The notes below the pieces were generated by a model, which was not told the origin of the DNA, made no database searches, and saw only the letters and a program-made list of their open reading frames with translations. Of a stretch of 24,686 nucleotides of DNA, positions 16,372 to 22,286 are shown piece by piece (position 1 is the stretch's first letter; every line of letters begins with the position of its first letter). Source of the DNA: a virus. The position numbers and the translations under genes were made by a program. The stretch covers positions 1-24,686 of IMG/VR virus record IMGVR_UViG_3300042319_001613; one strand, 5' to 3'.

Positions 16372-16653
16372 TTATCGTGCCCAGTCCACCTCAACCGAGA
16401 GCAGGGCTTGGGCACGAACCAACATGGCACACCATTCAGGGCCTACACGGTCAATGGCTTCAGCCAACGTGTAGCCCATCTCAAAGATCCAGATGGGTTC
16501 GTTGAGTACAAGCGCCACAGCCAGGCGCTCTCCAGTGGACATGGGATACCAAGCGTCTTGGCCGTTGTGGTGAACTTCTTTGGCTTTCTGAAGTAGCTGG
16601 TTGAACTCTGCTACTTGCTGCTTTGAGTACTCAGTTCCAACGACGACATTCAT
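16372..16653 (-). CDS. Hypothetical protein co-transcribed with trfA (93 aa)
   Basis: The start ATG at 16653 overlaps the trfA stop (ATGA), so the two are translationally coupled. The product is small and acidic, and mostly helical (EYSKQQVAEFNQLLQKAKEV, MGYTLAEAIDRVGPEWCAML), without membrane segments or recognisable motifs. Coupling to a replication initiator suggests a role in replication control or an unrelated hitch-hiker. I do not recognise it. Confidence 0.65.
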   Translation of the reverse strand: MNVVVGTEYSKQQVAEFNQLLQKAKEVHHNGQDAWYPMSTGERLAVALVLNEPIWIFEMGYTLAEAIDRVGPEWCAMLVRAQALLSVEVDWAR

Positions 16654-17438
16654 GTCGACATTCTCCTTAGGTTTCTCTCTACGAAAACCAAGTCAGATCT
16701 GCTGTCGATATGCGCAGTTGTGAAGAACTGCTTTTCAACTAGCAGCTCCAGGGCTTGCTTGAGCTTGTAGCGAAACTGGTACAGCTGCTTGATCTCTGAA
16801 CCAGTCAGAGTCTTCAGCTTAGCCACTGAGTATGGAACTGGTTCTCGGTGGGTGTAGTAGAAACTGTGCAGCCACTTTGCCAAGGGCGGTAGCTGCAGCC
16901 GGGTTCTCCACTCAAGTCGAGAGTAGTCGGTAGGCCCGAAGAGCGACACGATCTCTTTTTCCAAGAGGATCTGCCACTGACGAAGCGGAGCGTCTTCAGC
17001 TTCTTGCTTCCACCGGAAGGCTCGAATCAAAGAGCCAGCGTAGCCTCGTTGGACTCCGCTGGGAAGATCTAGCGTAACGGTGATGGAAGTGGCCTTGAGC
17101 CGATCCAGGCAGTCGATAAGCCGCTTGTACGAGGCTGAGTTGGTTGTCCAGCCCAGCTCTTTCAGCATCGAGTAGGCCGTGAACTGGACAAAGGTGCCCA
17201 GCTCGTAGAACCGGCTGATGTGCAGGATCTGCAAGAAGACATCTTCGTCGTCTTGCCGCAGCTCTTCGCCTGTGTAGCTGATGGTGATGCCATTCACTGA
17301 GGCGATCTGCTTGCGCTTGAAGTTCTCTCGGGCTCCCTTGCGGGTGTTGGCCACGGTGAACAGGGCCGATCGAGCAAATGCATTGGGCAGCCCACGCATC
17401 TCTTCCGGCCACATAGGTAGCTGGGTGGCTGTCGCCAT
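16650..17438 (-). CDS. trfA: TrfA-family plasmid replication initiator
   Basis: From the ATG at 17438 the protein has 262 residues, close to the ~284-residue short form of RK2 TrfA; an ATG at 17465 would add nine. The N-terminal segment LPMWPEEMRGLPNAFARSALF and ITISYTGEELRQDDEDVFLQ are characteristic of TrfA, as are the winged-helix segments TAYSMLKELGWTTNSASYKR and FYYTHREPVPYS. TrfA binds iterons as a monomer, melts the origin and recruits host helicase with DnaA. Eight iteron-like repeats and a DnaA box lie just upstream (17436-17776), and one overlaps the start codon, so the protein could repress its own gene. Finding it between phage tail and lysis genes implies that the element replicates as a plasmid. 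Confidence 0.9.
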   Translation of the reverse strand: MATATQLPMWPEEMRGLPNAFARSALFTVANTRKGARENFKRKQIASVNGITISYTGEELRQDDEDVFLQILHISRFYELGTFVQFTAYSMLKELGWTTNSASYKRLIDCLDRLKATSITVTLDLPSGVQRGYAGSLIRAFRWKQEAEDAPLRQWQILLEKEIVSLFGPTDYSRLEWRTRLQLPPLAKWLHSFYYTHREPVPYSVAKLKTLTGSEIKQLYQFRYKLKQALELLVEKQFFTTAHIDSRSDLVFVERNLRRMST

Positions 17439-17527
17439 CACTGTTGAGCTATGCCTGGGGACCATGGGGGCGTGTGTGAGGTGTGGGAGACCGATCGTGA
17501 AGCAGCTTTGGTCAGAAGTCCACAGCC

Positions 17528-17619
17528 TAAGAGTGATGCTCCCTAGTCCAACAGTGATGAACTAGGCACCCTGCCCTTCTGGACAGCGGTATTTGGTTTT
17601 TCTTAGCTCAAGAGTGATG
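17528..17619 (-). repeat. Three inverted-orientation iterons
   Basis: The copies at 17528-17538 (TAAGAGTGATG), 17549-17559 (CAACAGTGATG) and 17609-17619 (CAAGAGTGATG) are reverse complements of the plus-strand iterons. They lie between trfA and the DnaA box. Opposed groups of iterons can allow handcuffing copy-number control in this plasmid type; that function is inferred. Confidence 0.8.
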
Positions 17620-17630
17620 GTTGCGGTCAC

Positions 17631-17639
17631 TTATCCACA
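17631..17639 (+). promoter_or_regulatory. DnaA box
   Basis: TTATCCACA is a perfect match to the consensus DnaA-binding 9-mer. It sits between the two iteron groups, where DnaA would cooperate with TrfA to open the origin. Confidence 0.85.
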
Positions 17640-17641
17640 GG

Positions 17642-17776
17642 CATCACTGTTGCACCTGGTTCAAAGGTGAGCAAGTTGTCCCAGTTAGAGAGAGTTACCT
17701 CTTCTCTAGGACCATCACTGTTGGACTGTGCCGGCATCACTGTTGAACCGTCAGCTTGGCGAAAGCATCACTCTTG
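17642..17776 (+). repeat. Four direct iterons
   Basis: Copies of CATCACT(G/C)TTG start at 17642, 17713, 17735 and 17766. The start-to-start spacings of 22 and 31 bases in the last three suggest helically phased initiator binding (about two and three turns). A further plus-strand copy overlaps the trfA start at 17436. Confidence 0.82.
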
Positions 17777-17842
17777 GGCCGATACCTCACCTGGTTCAAC
17801 GGTGAGGGGTATTTTGTGTGTGGGCAGATACTGAATATCTTG

Positions 17843-17881
17843 TTGACCTTCAAAATAGGGGTCTGGTATATTCAATACCAG
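17843..17881 (+). promoter_or_regulatory. Promoter with overlapping palindromic operator for the lysis genes
   Basis: TTGACC (17843-17848) and TATATT (17867-17872) form sigma-70-like -35 and -10 boxes 18 bases apart, with an extended -10 TGG. The inverted repeat CTGGTAT (17863-17869) / ATACCAG (17875-17881) covers the -10, which suggests a repressor site. It would drive the holin, endolysin and following genes, starting ~100 bases before the holin ATG. Confidence 0.65.
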
Positions 17882-17979
17882 TTTGATTCACGGCCCGAGT
17901 GCTTGCTTGGGATACTGCAAGGAATACTCCGATGGCCCTCCCCTACTCTGCTCAACTGGTTTTCGGAAAGCGCTGAACG

Positions 17980-18213
17980 ATGTCTGCGCACAACACAGAA
18001 AACCTGAAGCAAGCTGCTGATCTACTGAGCCTGACCACGGTGCTCGCCACCTTGGCAGCATGGCTCCCCCCTCTGGCTGCTCTGGTCAGTATCGTGTGGG
18101 GTCTGATTCGGATTTACGAAACCCCAACGGTGCAGAAATTTCTGGAGCGAAGAAAAGCCAAGCAGTGTGTCTGCGAAACCCCCGATCAAACCAAGACTCC
18201 GGAGATTCTCTGA
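17980..18213 (+). CDS. Holin
   Basis: This is a 77-residue protein. Residues ~12-45 are hydrophobic (LLSLTTVLATLAAWL, then PLAALVSIVWGLIRIY, separated by a Pro pair), so one helical hairpin or two short membrane helices are likely. A charged C-terminal tail follows (FLERRKAKQC...). This is the layout of small phage holins that collect in the inner membrane and release endolysin at a set time. The stop is two bases before the endolysin ATG. GGAAAG upstream may be the ribosome binding site. The identity rests on size, hydrophobicity and position. Confidence 0.75.
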   Translation: MSAHNTENLKQAADLLSLTTVLATLAAWLPPLAALVSIVWGLIRIYETPTVQKFLERRKAKQCVCETPDQTKTPEIL

Positions 18214-18215
18214 AT

Positions 18216-18848
18216 ATGCCCAAGCAGATTGCCCAGGTTACTTTGGCTGCCCTTCGTGCGGCTGGTGCTTCGCCCACCAAAGCCAAAGAGCTTCTGGAGC
18301 CTACCAAGGCTGCTTGCGCTCTGTTTCAGATCGACACCGCTCAGCGGATCAGCCTATTCCTGGCCAACGCTGCTCATGAGAGCAACAAGTTCCAGTCGAT
18401 GCAGGAGAACCTGTACTACACGACTCCTGACCGCTTGGTGGCAGTGTTCCCGAGCCGCATCAAGAACTTGAACGAGGCTCAGAGCTTCACCAAGAACCCT
18501 CAAAAGCTGGCGAACCGGGTCTACGCCAACCGGATGGGCAATGGTGATGAGGCCTCTGGTGACGGCTGGAAGTACCGTGGTCGTGGGTTGTTTCAGCTCA
18601 CCTTCCGGGACAACTACAAAGAAGCCCAGGAAGCGCTGAACCGCCCTTACCTCGATCAGCCTGAGCTGGTGGGTGAAGTGTCCGACGCAGTGCTCACTGC
18701 AGCCTGGTTCTGGCACAAGGCTGGCTGCAACGAGCTTGTGGACACGCACCAGTACGGTCTGGTGACTCGTTCTATCAACGGCCCTGCCCGCTTGGGCCAT
18801 GACGATCGGATGGCTCACTACAAGGCGGTCATGGACACCTTGGCTTGA
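18216..18848 (+). CDS. Endolysin, glycoside hydrolase family 19 (chitinase-like muramidase)
   Basis: The ATG at 18216 follows GGAGA and gives 210 residues (MPKQIAQVTLAALRAAGASP). GH19 features are visible: the catalytic glutamate in NAAHESNKFQ (E55), a second acidic position in MQENLYY (E64), and the conserved YRGRGLFQLT (120-129) before NY. It would cut the glycan strands of peptidoglycan. There is no signal peptide, so it needs the holin encoded immediately upstream. No separate peptidoglycan-binding domain is visible, apart from the N-terminal helical segment. No Rz/Rz1 spanin pair is evident downstream. Confidence 0.92.
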   Translation: MPKQIAQVTLAALRAAGASPTKAKELLEPTKAACALFQIDTAQRISLFLANAAHESNKFQSMQENLYYTTPDRLVAVFPSRIKNLNEAQSFTKNPQKLANRVYANRMGNGDEASGDGWKYRGRGLFQLTFRDNYKEAQEALNRPYLDQPELVGEVSDAVLTAAWFWHKAGCNELVDTHQYGLVTRSINGPARLGHDDRMAHYKAVMDTLA

Positions 18849-18852
18849 TGGG

Positions 18853-18914
18853 GTAGGTTGAACCTACTTCAAACGAATCTAGGTAGGTTGAGGTGGTCTC
18901 AACTTACTTGAGGT
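18853..18914. repeat. parS: Candidate partition-site palindromes, cluster 1
   Basis: GTAGGTTGAACCTAC (18853-18867) is a perfect palindrome around a central G. The full 20-mer GTAGGTTGAACCTACTTCAA is repeated exactly at 20623-20642. Next to it GTAGGTTGAG (18883-18892) and CTCAACTTAC form a second inverted repeat with one mismatch. The cluster starts four bases past the endolysin stop and repeats near the parA-parB pair, so it probably binds the centromere-binding protein. Confidence 0.7.
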
Positions 18915-18951
18915 GGAACGAAGCCAGATGGCTTCAAACAAGGAGAACGAG

Positions 18952-19119
18952 ATGAAAGAATGGATCCTTGCCCGACTGCGCGAGCCGTCGACCTGGAAGG
19001 GCCTGGCTCTGCTGGCTGGTGTGGCCGGCGTCAACGTGAGTCCGGAACTGCTGCCGCAGATCGGCACGGCTGTCGGTGCTGCCATCGGTGCTGTCGACCT
19101 GATCCGCCAGGAACGCTGA
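18952..19119 (+). CDS. Small holin-like membrane protein
   Basis: The best start is the ATG at 18952, because AAGGAG lies seven bases upstream; upstream ATGs at 18913 and 18928 lack one. The 55-residue product starts MKEWILARLREPSTWKGLAL and has two short hydrophobic segments (LALLAGVAGV and IGTAVGAAIGAVDLI). This is the pattern of a widespread family of short phage proteins found beside endolysins, sometimes annotated as holins. It may be a second holin or a holin modulator. Function is inferred from layout and position. Confidence 0.7.
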   Translation: MKEWILARLREPSTWKGLALLAGVAGVNVSPELLPQIGTAVGAAIGAVDLIRQER

Positions 19120-19125
19120 GACCCC

Positions 19126-19395
19126 ATGGACGAGTTTGACCGAGCCCAAGAGCTGGAGCTGGTGCAGCGAGAAGCTGCTATTGCCCAAGCGAGTGCCAGT
19201 ACCAACCGAGGGCCGGTCTACTCGGGTCAGTGCCACTACTGCAGTGCTGCCCTACTCCCGCCTCGCAGGTTCTGCGATGGCGAGTGTCGTGAAGGCTGGG
19301 ACAAGGTGGAAGCTGCGAAGCGACGCAACGGCACCCCGTTGATCCCTGGCATCTTCTACGACGATCCGATGGACGACTTCACCCCTTCAGCCTGA
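19126..19395 (+). CDS. Zinc-finger protein with DksA/TraR-like N-terminus
   Basis: This is an 89-residue protein. The N-terminal helix DEFDRAQELELVQREAAIAQ resembles phage TraR/DksA-type proteins, in which such a helix enters the RNA polymerase secondary channel. The cysteines are arranged CHYC...FCDGEC (residues ~36-54). This differs from the usual TraR finger, so the zinc site may be a different type. It follows the holin-like gene by six bases and probably shares its transcript. RNA polymerase modulation is possible but unproven. Confidence 0.65.
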   Translation: MDEFDRAQELELVQREAAIAQASASTNRGPVYSGQCHYCSAALLPPRRFCDGECREGWDKVEAAKRRNGTPLIPGIFYDDPMDDFTPSA

Positions 19396-19399
19396 GATG

Positions 19400-19620
19400 G
19401 GTTGGCCCTACTTCAAACCACCTGACACCAGCTAGTGCTGAGTCAACCGGCTTGGATCTGGCTGAAGCGAAGTGACGTGGGCTGCATCGAGACGAGTTCA
19501 ACTAGGTTGAGTTCGTTTGGGTGCAGCCCGCATCACTTAGGGTAGGTTCAAACCACCTGGATTCACTTCAGATGGGTTGTCTTGACCCGGTTTGAGGCAG
19601 GCCTACACTACGCCCCCAGT
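19400..19620. repeat. parS: Non-coding partition region with repeats and a large inverted repeat
   Basis: This ~240-base gap before parA holds no gene. It contains GGGTTGGCCCTACTTCAAAC (about 19400), GAGTTCAACTAGGTTGAG (about 19494) and GGTAGGTTCAAACCACCTGG (19541-19560), all variants of the palindromes at 18853 and 20623. A large inverted repeat (AGTGACGTGGGCTGCA at 19471-19486 and TGCAGCCCGCATCACT at 19522-19537, 14 of 16 pairs) encloses the central GTTCAACTAGGTTGA. The density of sites next to parA suggests the main centromere and/or the parA operator. Confidence 0.65.
19582..19609 (+). promoter_or_regulatory. Probable parA promoter
   Basis: TTGACC (19582-19587) and TACACT (19604-19609) are separated by 16 bases, and the start codon is 30 bases further on. 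The promoter adjoins the repeat variants at 19541-19580, so the centromere-binding protein or ParA could repress it. Confidence 0.55.
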
Positions 19621-19639
19621 ACAACTACAGGGGTGCGAG

Positions 19640-20287
19640 ATGATCTTGGCTTTGGCAGCTGAGAAGGGTGGGGTAGGGAAGACCACGTTGGCTATCAACC
19701 TGGTCGTTTGGAGGGCTCGACAGGGGCGCAGGGTGCTTCTGATTGATGCCGACAAGAAACAGGCGTCAGCGTCCTCCTGGGTGGCTCTACGCATGCACGC
19801 AGAGCTTGAGCCTGGTGTCACCTGTGCTGTGCTGGACGGAGAGATGGTCTCCAGCCAGGTCAAGATGTTTGCCCCCTTGTACGACGACATCGTCATCGAC
19901 GGGAGAGGGGCCAACGACCCAGGGCTGCACGGTGCCTTGGTGGTGTCGCAGCGGTGCTTGACCCCAGCCAAACCAGGCCAGTTCGACTTGAACTCGCTGG
20001 GCAACATGGCTGAGCTTGTTGGACTTGCCAGGTCTATGAATCCAGAACTGGACGCACTGGTGGTGCTGAACCAGGCTCTCACCAACGATGGTGATGTGGA
20101 CGCCTTTGCAGCCCAGGATGCGATCTCTGAGACGGTTCCCAACTACCGGTTGGTCAAGACTGTCTTGCACAGCCGGAAGGCCTTCTCGAACTGTGCCAGG
20201 ACAGGCATGGCAGTGATGGAGATGGCCCCAGCTGATCCTCGTGCTGTGGCTGAGCTTGATGCTTTGGCTCAGGAGGCATGGGCATGA
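19640..20287 (+). CDS. parA: ParA-type partition ATPase
   Basis: From the ATG at 19640 (MILALAAEKG) the protein has 215 residues. The deviant Walker A KGGVGKTT (9-16), the strand VLLIDAD (33-38) followed by SASSW, and DDIVIDGRG as Walker B define the ParA/MinD group. Lacking an N-terminal DNA-binding domain, it resembles the short type Ib ParA proteins (ParF, IncC2 and Delta size). It would separate plasmid copies at division using its partner encoded immediately downstream, overlapping by ATGA (20284-20287). The preceding region carries repeats and a promoter. Confidence 0.93.
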   Translation: MILALAAEKGGVGKTTLAINLVVWRARQGRRVLLIDADKKQASASSWVALRMHAELEPGVTCAVLDGEMVSSQVKMFAPLYDDIVIDGRGANDPGLHGALVVSQRCLTPAKPGQFDLNSLGNMAELVGLARSMNPELDALVVLNQALTNDGDVDAFAAQDAISETVPNYRLVKTVLHSRKAFSNCARTGMAVMEMAPADPRAVAELDALAQEAWA

Positions 20288-20631
20288 AGAAGAGTGGCTT
20301 TGTGAACCCCATGGCACTGCGCCAGGAGCTGGTCGAGCGCACAGGGGCTTCGCCCCTGCAGCTCGAGCCAGCGGCTGAAGCAGGGCCGTTGAAGGAAGAG
20401 AAGCAGGAGAAGAAACCCGAAGTGGTTCAGGTGTCTTCTGCTGATCCCTTGCCCTGGTTGAATGCACATCCCAAGGTGAAGATTCACTTTGGGTTGCGCA
20501 TACCAGAGAAGCTGCACAAGCAGTTTGAGTACGCTGCCAACCATACGTTGGGCGACAGCATGCAGACGTTTGCTTTGCGGGCTTTGGAAGAAGCAGTGGT
20601 GAAGAGGTTGAAGGAGCTTGGAGTAGGTTGA
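20284..20631 (+). CDS. Centromere-binding partner of ParA, probable ribbon-helix-helix protein
   Basis: The ATG at 20284 is chosen because AGGAGG lies seven bases upstream; an ATG at 20278 is too close to it. The 115-residue product has a flexible, charged N-terminal part (residues 1-60, rich in Glu, Lys and Pro). The C-terminal region VKIHFGLRIPEKLHKQFEYA (65-84) plus the helix MQTFALRALEEAVVKRLKEL fits a ribbon-helix-helix fold. Type Ib partition systems use exactly such small partners (ParG or Omega type), with a mobile N-terminus that stimulates ParA. The gene's stop lies inside a copy of the 20-base palindromic repeat (20623-20642). Confidence 0.75.
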   Translation: MKKSGFVNPMALRQELVERTGASPLQLEPAAEAGPLKEEKQEKKPEVVQVSSADPLPWLNAHPKVKIHFGLRIPEKLHKQFEYAANHTLGDSMQTFALRALEEAVVKRLKELGVG

Positions 20632-20642
20632 ACCTACTTCAA
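20623..20642. repeat. parS: Exact second copy of the partition-type palindrome
   Basis: GTAGGTTGAACCTACTTCAA is identical to 18853-18872. It covers the stop codon of the ParA partner gene and touches the stop of the convergent HD gene, so it also lies at a transcription-convergence point. Confidence 0.7.
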
Positions 20643-21061
20643 CTCGCCAAGTAGTTGATCTGCTCGGTGTACTTGCGGATCCTGGCTTGGTCGAAGCGCA
20701 TGACACTGGCTCGCAGGTTGCACAGAGAGTCGTGGATCTTCACGATGCGTGCTATGGAGTTGGCTTTGCAGCGATCCAGGTACGCAATCCGGTCTTCACC
20801 AGGGATGCGAGTCATGGCAACGACTGCTGCTACTACGCTTGCGTTGAAGAGCACTGCCAGAGTCTCTTTGAGCATCTTGGTGTCTTCCAGGATGTCGTGC
20901 AGCCAGGCCACTTGAAGCAGGTCATCGAGAGGCTCTTTGAAAGCAGTAGCGTCTAGGACGCTGTCTTTCACTTCTCGCAAGTGGCAGTAGTACGTCCTGT
21001 CGCCGTACATTTGCTTTGCGTGAAACTTGCAAGCGATGTGTTCTGCGAGTTCAACTGACAT
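20639..21061 (-). CDS. Small HD-domain phosphohydrolase, SpoT/MESH1-like
   Basis: This is a 140-residue, all-helical protein. The HD residues follow the order seen in (p)ppGpp hydrolases: His27 (YYCHLREV), His55-Asp56 with Glu59-Asp60 (AWLHDILEDT), and Asp111 in KIHDSLCNL. The HDxxED pattern is characteristic of SpoT and MESH1 hydrolase domains, which remove pyrophosphate from alarmones. No synthetase domain is present. It may remove ppGpp to keep the host permissive, or act on another nucleotide. Its start overlaps the end of the 21051-21440 gene by 11 bases. The HD fold is clear; substrate is inferred. Confidence 0.75.
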   Translation of the reverse strand: MSVELAEHIACKFHAKQMYGDRTYYCHLREVKDSVLDATAFKEPLDDLLQVAWLHDILEDTKMLKETLAVLFNASVVAAVVAMTRIPGEDRIAYLDRCKANSIARIVKIHDSLCNLRASVMRFDQARIRKYTEQINYLAS

Positions 21062-21440
21062 GGTTGGCTTTCAGGTTCTCGACAAAGAGCACTTGTACGG
21101 TGAAACCGTTCAGCTCTTTTTCGCTGGTGCAGAGGTAGCTGCCGTTGCCGTAGCGCTTAGACATGCGACTGGACAGCGAAGCACGAAGAGAGGCGGCTTC
21201 GTCTGCGGTTTTGACTTGGTGAGTGAAGACATCGCCTGGCTTGCAGGTGTCCAGGAAGCTCAGGTAGACATCTGCCCAGCGGAACTGGACAGGGCCACGG
21301 CTGCGAAGAGGCTTTTCAGGCTCAGGCTGAGCCAGTTTGGCGTTGCCAAAGGTCTGGCCTTCGTAGAGCACTGCGAACTGAGCTCCGCTGGCTTGGAGCA
21401 GGGTGACGGCTTGGTGAATGGCTCGTTGTTTGACTTGCAT
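21051..21440 (-). CDS. Hypothetical protein upstream of the HD gene (129 aa)
   Basis: The N-terminal part (MQVKQRAIHQAVTLLQASGA) is helical and is followed by AQFAVLYEGQTFGNAKLA. The C-terminal part is mixed alpha/beta (ADEAASLRASLSSRMSKRYG, FTVQVLFVENL). No membrane segment or known motif is visible. It overlaps the HD gene by 11 bases and is probably co-transcribed with it. I do not recognise the family. Confidence 0.65.
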   Translation of the reverse strand: MQVKQRAIHQAVTLLQASGAQFAVLYEGQTFGNAKLAQPEPEKPLRSRGPVQFRWADVYLSFLDTCKPGDVFTHQVKTADEAASLRASLSSRMSKRYGNGSYLCTSEKELNGFTVQVLFVENLKANHVS

Positions 21441-21458
21441 GAACTGGCTCAGGTTGAG

Positions 21459-21488
21459 GTGGTTTGAACCCAGGTAGGTTCAAACCAC
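21459..21488. repeat. Inverted repeat of partition-type motif / possible terminator
   Basis: GTGGTTTGAACC (21459-21470) and GGTTCAAACCAC (21477-21488) are a perfect 12-base inverted repeat with a 6-base spacer. The core AGGTTCAAACCAC also occurs in 19541-19560. It lies between two minus-strand genes. It has no T-tract, so a protein-binding site is more likely than a terminator. Confidence 0.6.
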
Positions 21489-21492
21489 TGGC

Positions 21493-21900
21493 TTAGCCCT
21501 CGATCTTCTTGAGGGTCTTGGGGATCTCTGCGTTGCAGCGGTTCTCTTGCGTGCTAAGGACGGTGCGCCCCTTGAAGTCCTCGGCCTTGTAGCAGCCGAC
21601 TGCACCGCTGACGGTGCTGCACTTCAGTTGAACTTGTGCTGCCTTGGTCTTGGGGTCGATCAGGTCGACGCTGGCCCAGCCGTCGCCTTGAGGGCAGTTG
21701 GCTTGCTGCGTCGAGTCGCCTCGGCCCAGGATGTTCAGCGTCTCGAATCCGTTCTCGGCCCGCCACTTCTGGGCGTTGTAGCGGGCGTTGTCGTTGGCCA
21801 CGGAGCGCTGCAGTTCGAGGGTGTCGAACGACACTTTCTCTTCACCGCAAGCGGCGAGGAACAGTGCGCAAAGCACTGCGAGGATCGCCATGAGTTTCAT
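21493..21900 (-). CDS. Small secreted lipoprotein
   Basis: This is a 135-residue protein with a signal peptide (MKLMAILAVLCALFLAAC) ending in the lipobox LAAC. The mature protein would therefore start at Cys18 with an attached lipid. The mature part has several further cysteines (ANCPQG, LKCSTV, GCYKAE, NRCNAE), probably disulphide-bonded in the periplasm. Phages and plasmids often encode small lipoproteins that block superinfection or entry (for example Llp of T5, TrbK of RK2). This gene, in the accessory zone of a phage-plasmid, could do the same, but no sequence similarity is claimed. A weak AAGAAAG sequence precedes the ATG. Confidence 0.78.
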   Translation of the reverse strand: MKLMAILAVLCALFLAACGEEKVSFDTLELQRSVANDNARYNAQKWRAENGFETLNILGRGDSTQQANCPQGDGWASVDLIDPKTKAAQVQLKCSTVSGAVGCYKAEDFKGRTVLSTQENRCNAEIPKTLKKIEG

Positions 21901-21959
21901 GTTTCACTTTCTTGGTTTGGTGCCTTTGGACAGGCAGGCACCGTAGCCTGTTTTTCTTC

Positions 21960-22247
21960 TTACTGGCTTTTCAGAGTGGCAAGGGCTGCGCGGGCTGCTT
22001 GTACGCATTCCTCTGTCTCTGGATCCCAGTTGCCGCATTCGCCGCAATTCACCAGACCGGTGTAACGGTCAAGCATCCCTGTCAGCGCTTTACTCAGCAA
22101 CGCAAGCAGCTCATCACGCTTGGCATCCGCCTTCAGCGCAAGCTCTGCCGCAGCGTGGCGGGCGTCCCGGTGGCCCAGCATGTAAAAGTCCATGCCGGCC
22201 GGCACTTGGCGCTCTCGCAAGTTCATGATCTGTCCGTGCAAGTCCAT
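21960..22247 (-). CDS. Cassette 1 protein, phage Ea22-like (95 aa)
   Basis: The ATG at 22247 has GGAGAG ten bases upstream, so it starts 40 bases left of attC1, inside the cassette body. The product is helical and Ala/Leu-rich (GHRDARHAAAELALKADAKR). It then has a possible zinc knuckle, NCGECGNWDPETEECVQAAR, resembling the C-terminus of small Ea22-type accessory proteins of temperate phages. The function is unknown. The gene runs opposite to the attC polarity. Its stop (21960) is about ten bases from the presumed left end of the array. Confidence 0.7.
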   Translation of the reverse strand: MDLHGQIMNLRERQVPAGMDFYMLGHRDARHAAAELALKADAKRDELLALLSKALTGMLDRYTGLVNCGECGNWDPETEECVQAARAALATLKSQ

Positions 22248-22286
22248 TGCTCTCTCCGTGTTCCTTGCCAGCGTTTCGCGGGTGCT

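Larger units (their letters stand above)
17436..17800. other. oriV: Iteron-type origin of replication (oriV)
   Basis: Eight copies of a motif with consensus SCATCACTSTTGNRCY fill this region. Plus-strand copies of CATCACTGTTG start at 17436, 17642, 17713 and 17735, and CATCACTCTTG at 17766. Minus-strand copies lie at 17528-17538, 17549-17559 and 17609-17619. Two weaker relatives (TTCAAAGGTGAG near 17660, TTCAACGGTGAG near 17796) may be degenerate copies. An AT-rich stretch lies at about 17591-17604 and a perfect DnaA box at 17631-17639. The layout (TrfA-type gene, iterons, DnaA box, AT-rich segment) is that of an IncP-like theta origin. The region from 17466 to 17979 has no convincing gene. 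Confidence 0.85.

Noticed and set aside
17436-17776. CRISPR-like repeats
   Set aside because: The repeats are 11-16 bases, in both orientations and irregularly spaced next to a TrfA gene with a DnaA box, which fits iterons.
17756-18007. Plus-strand 83-codon frame before the holin
   Set aside because: It starts inside an iteron, runs over the promoter and operator, has no ribosome site and overlaps the holin start.
21930-21960. Rho-independent terminator on the plus strand (AGGC/GCCT stem plus T run)
   Set aside because: The stem is only four pairs and no plus-strand gene ends nearby; it may be chance or part of the array's insertion point.
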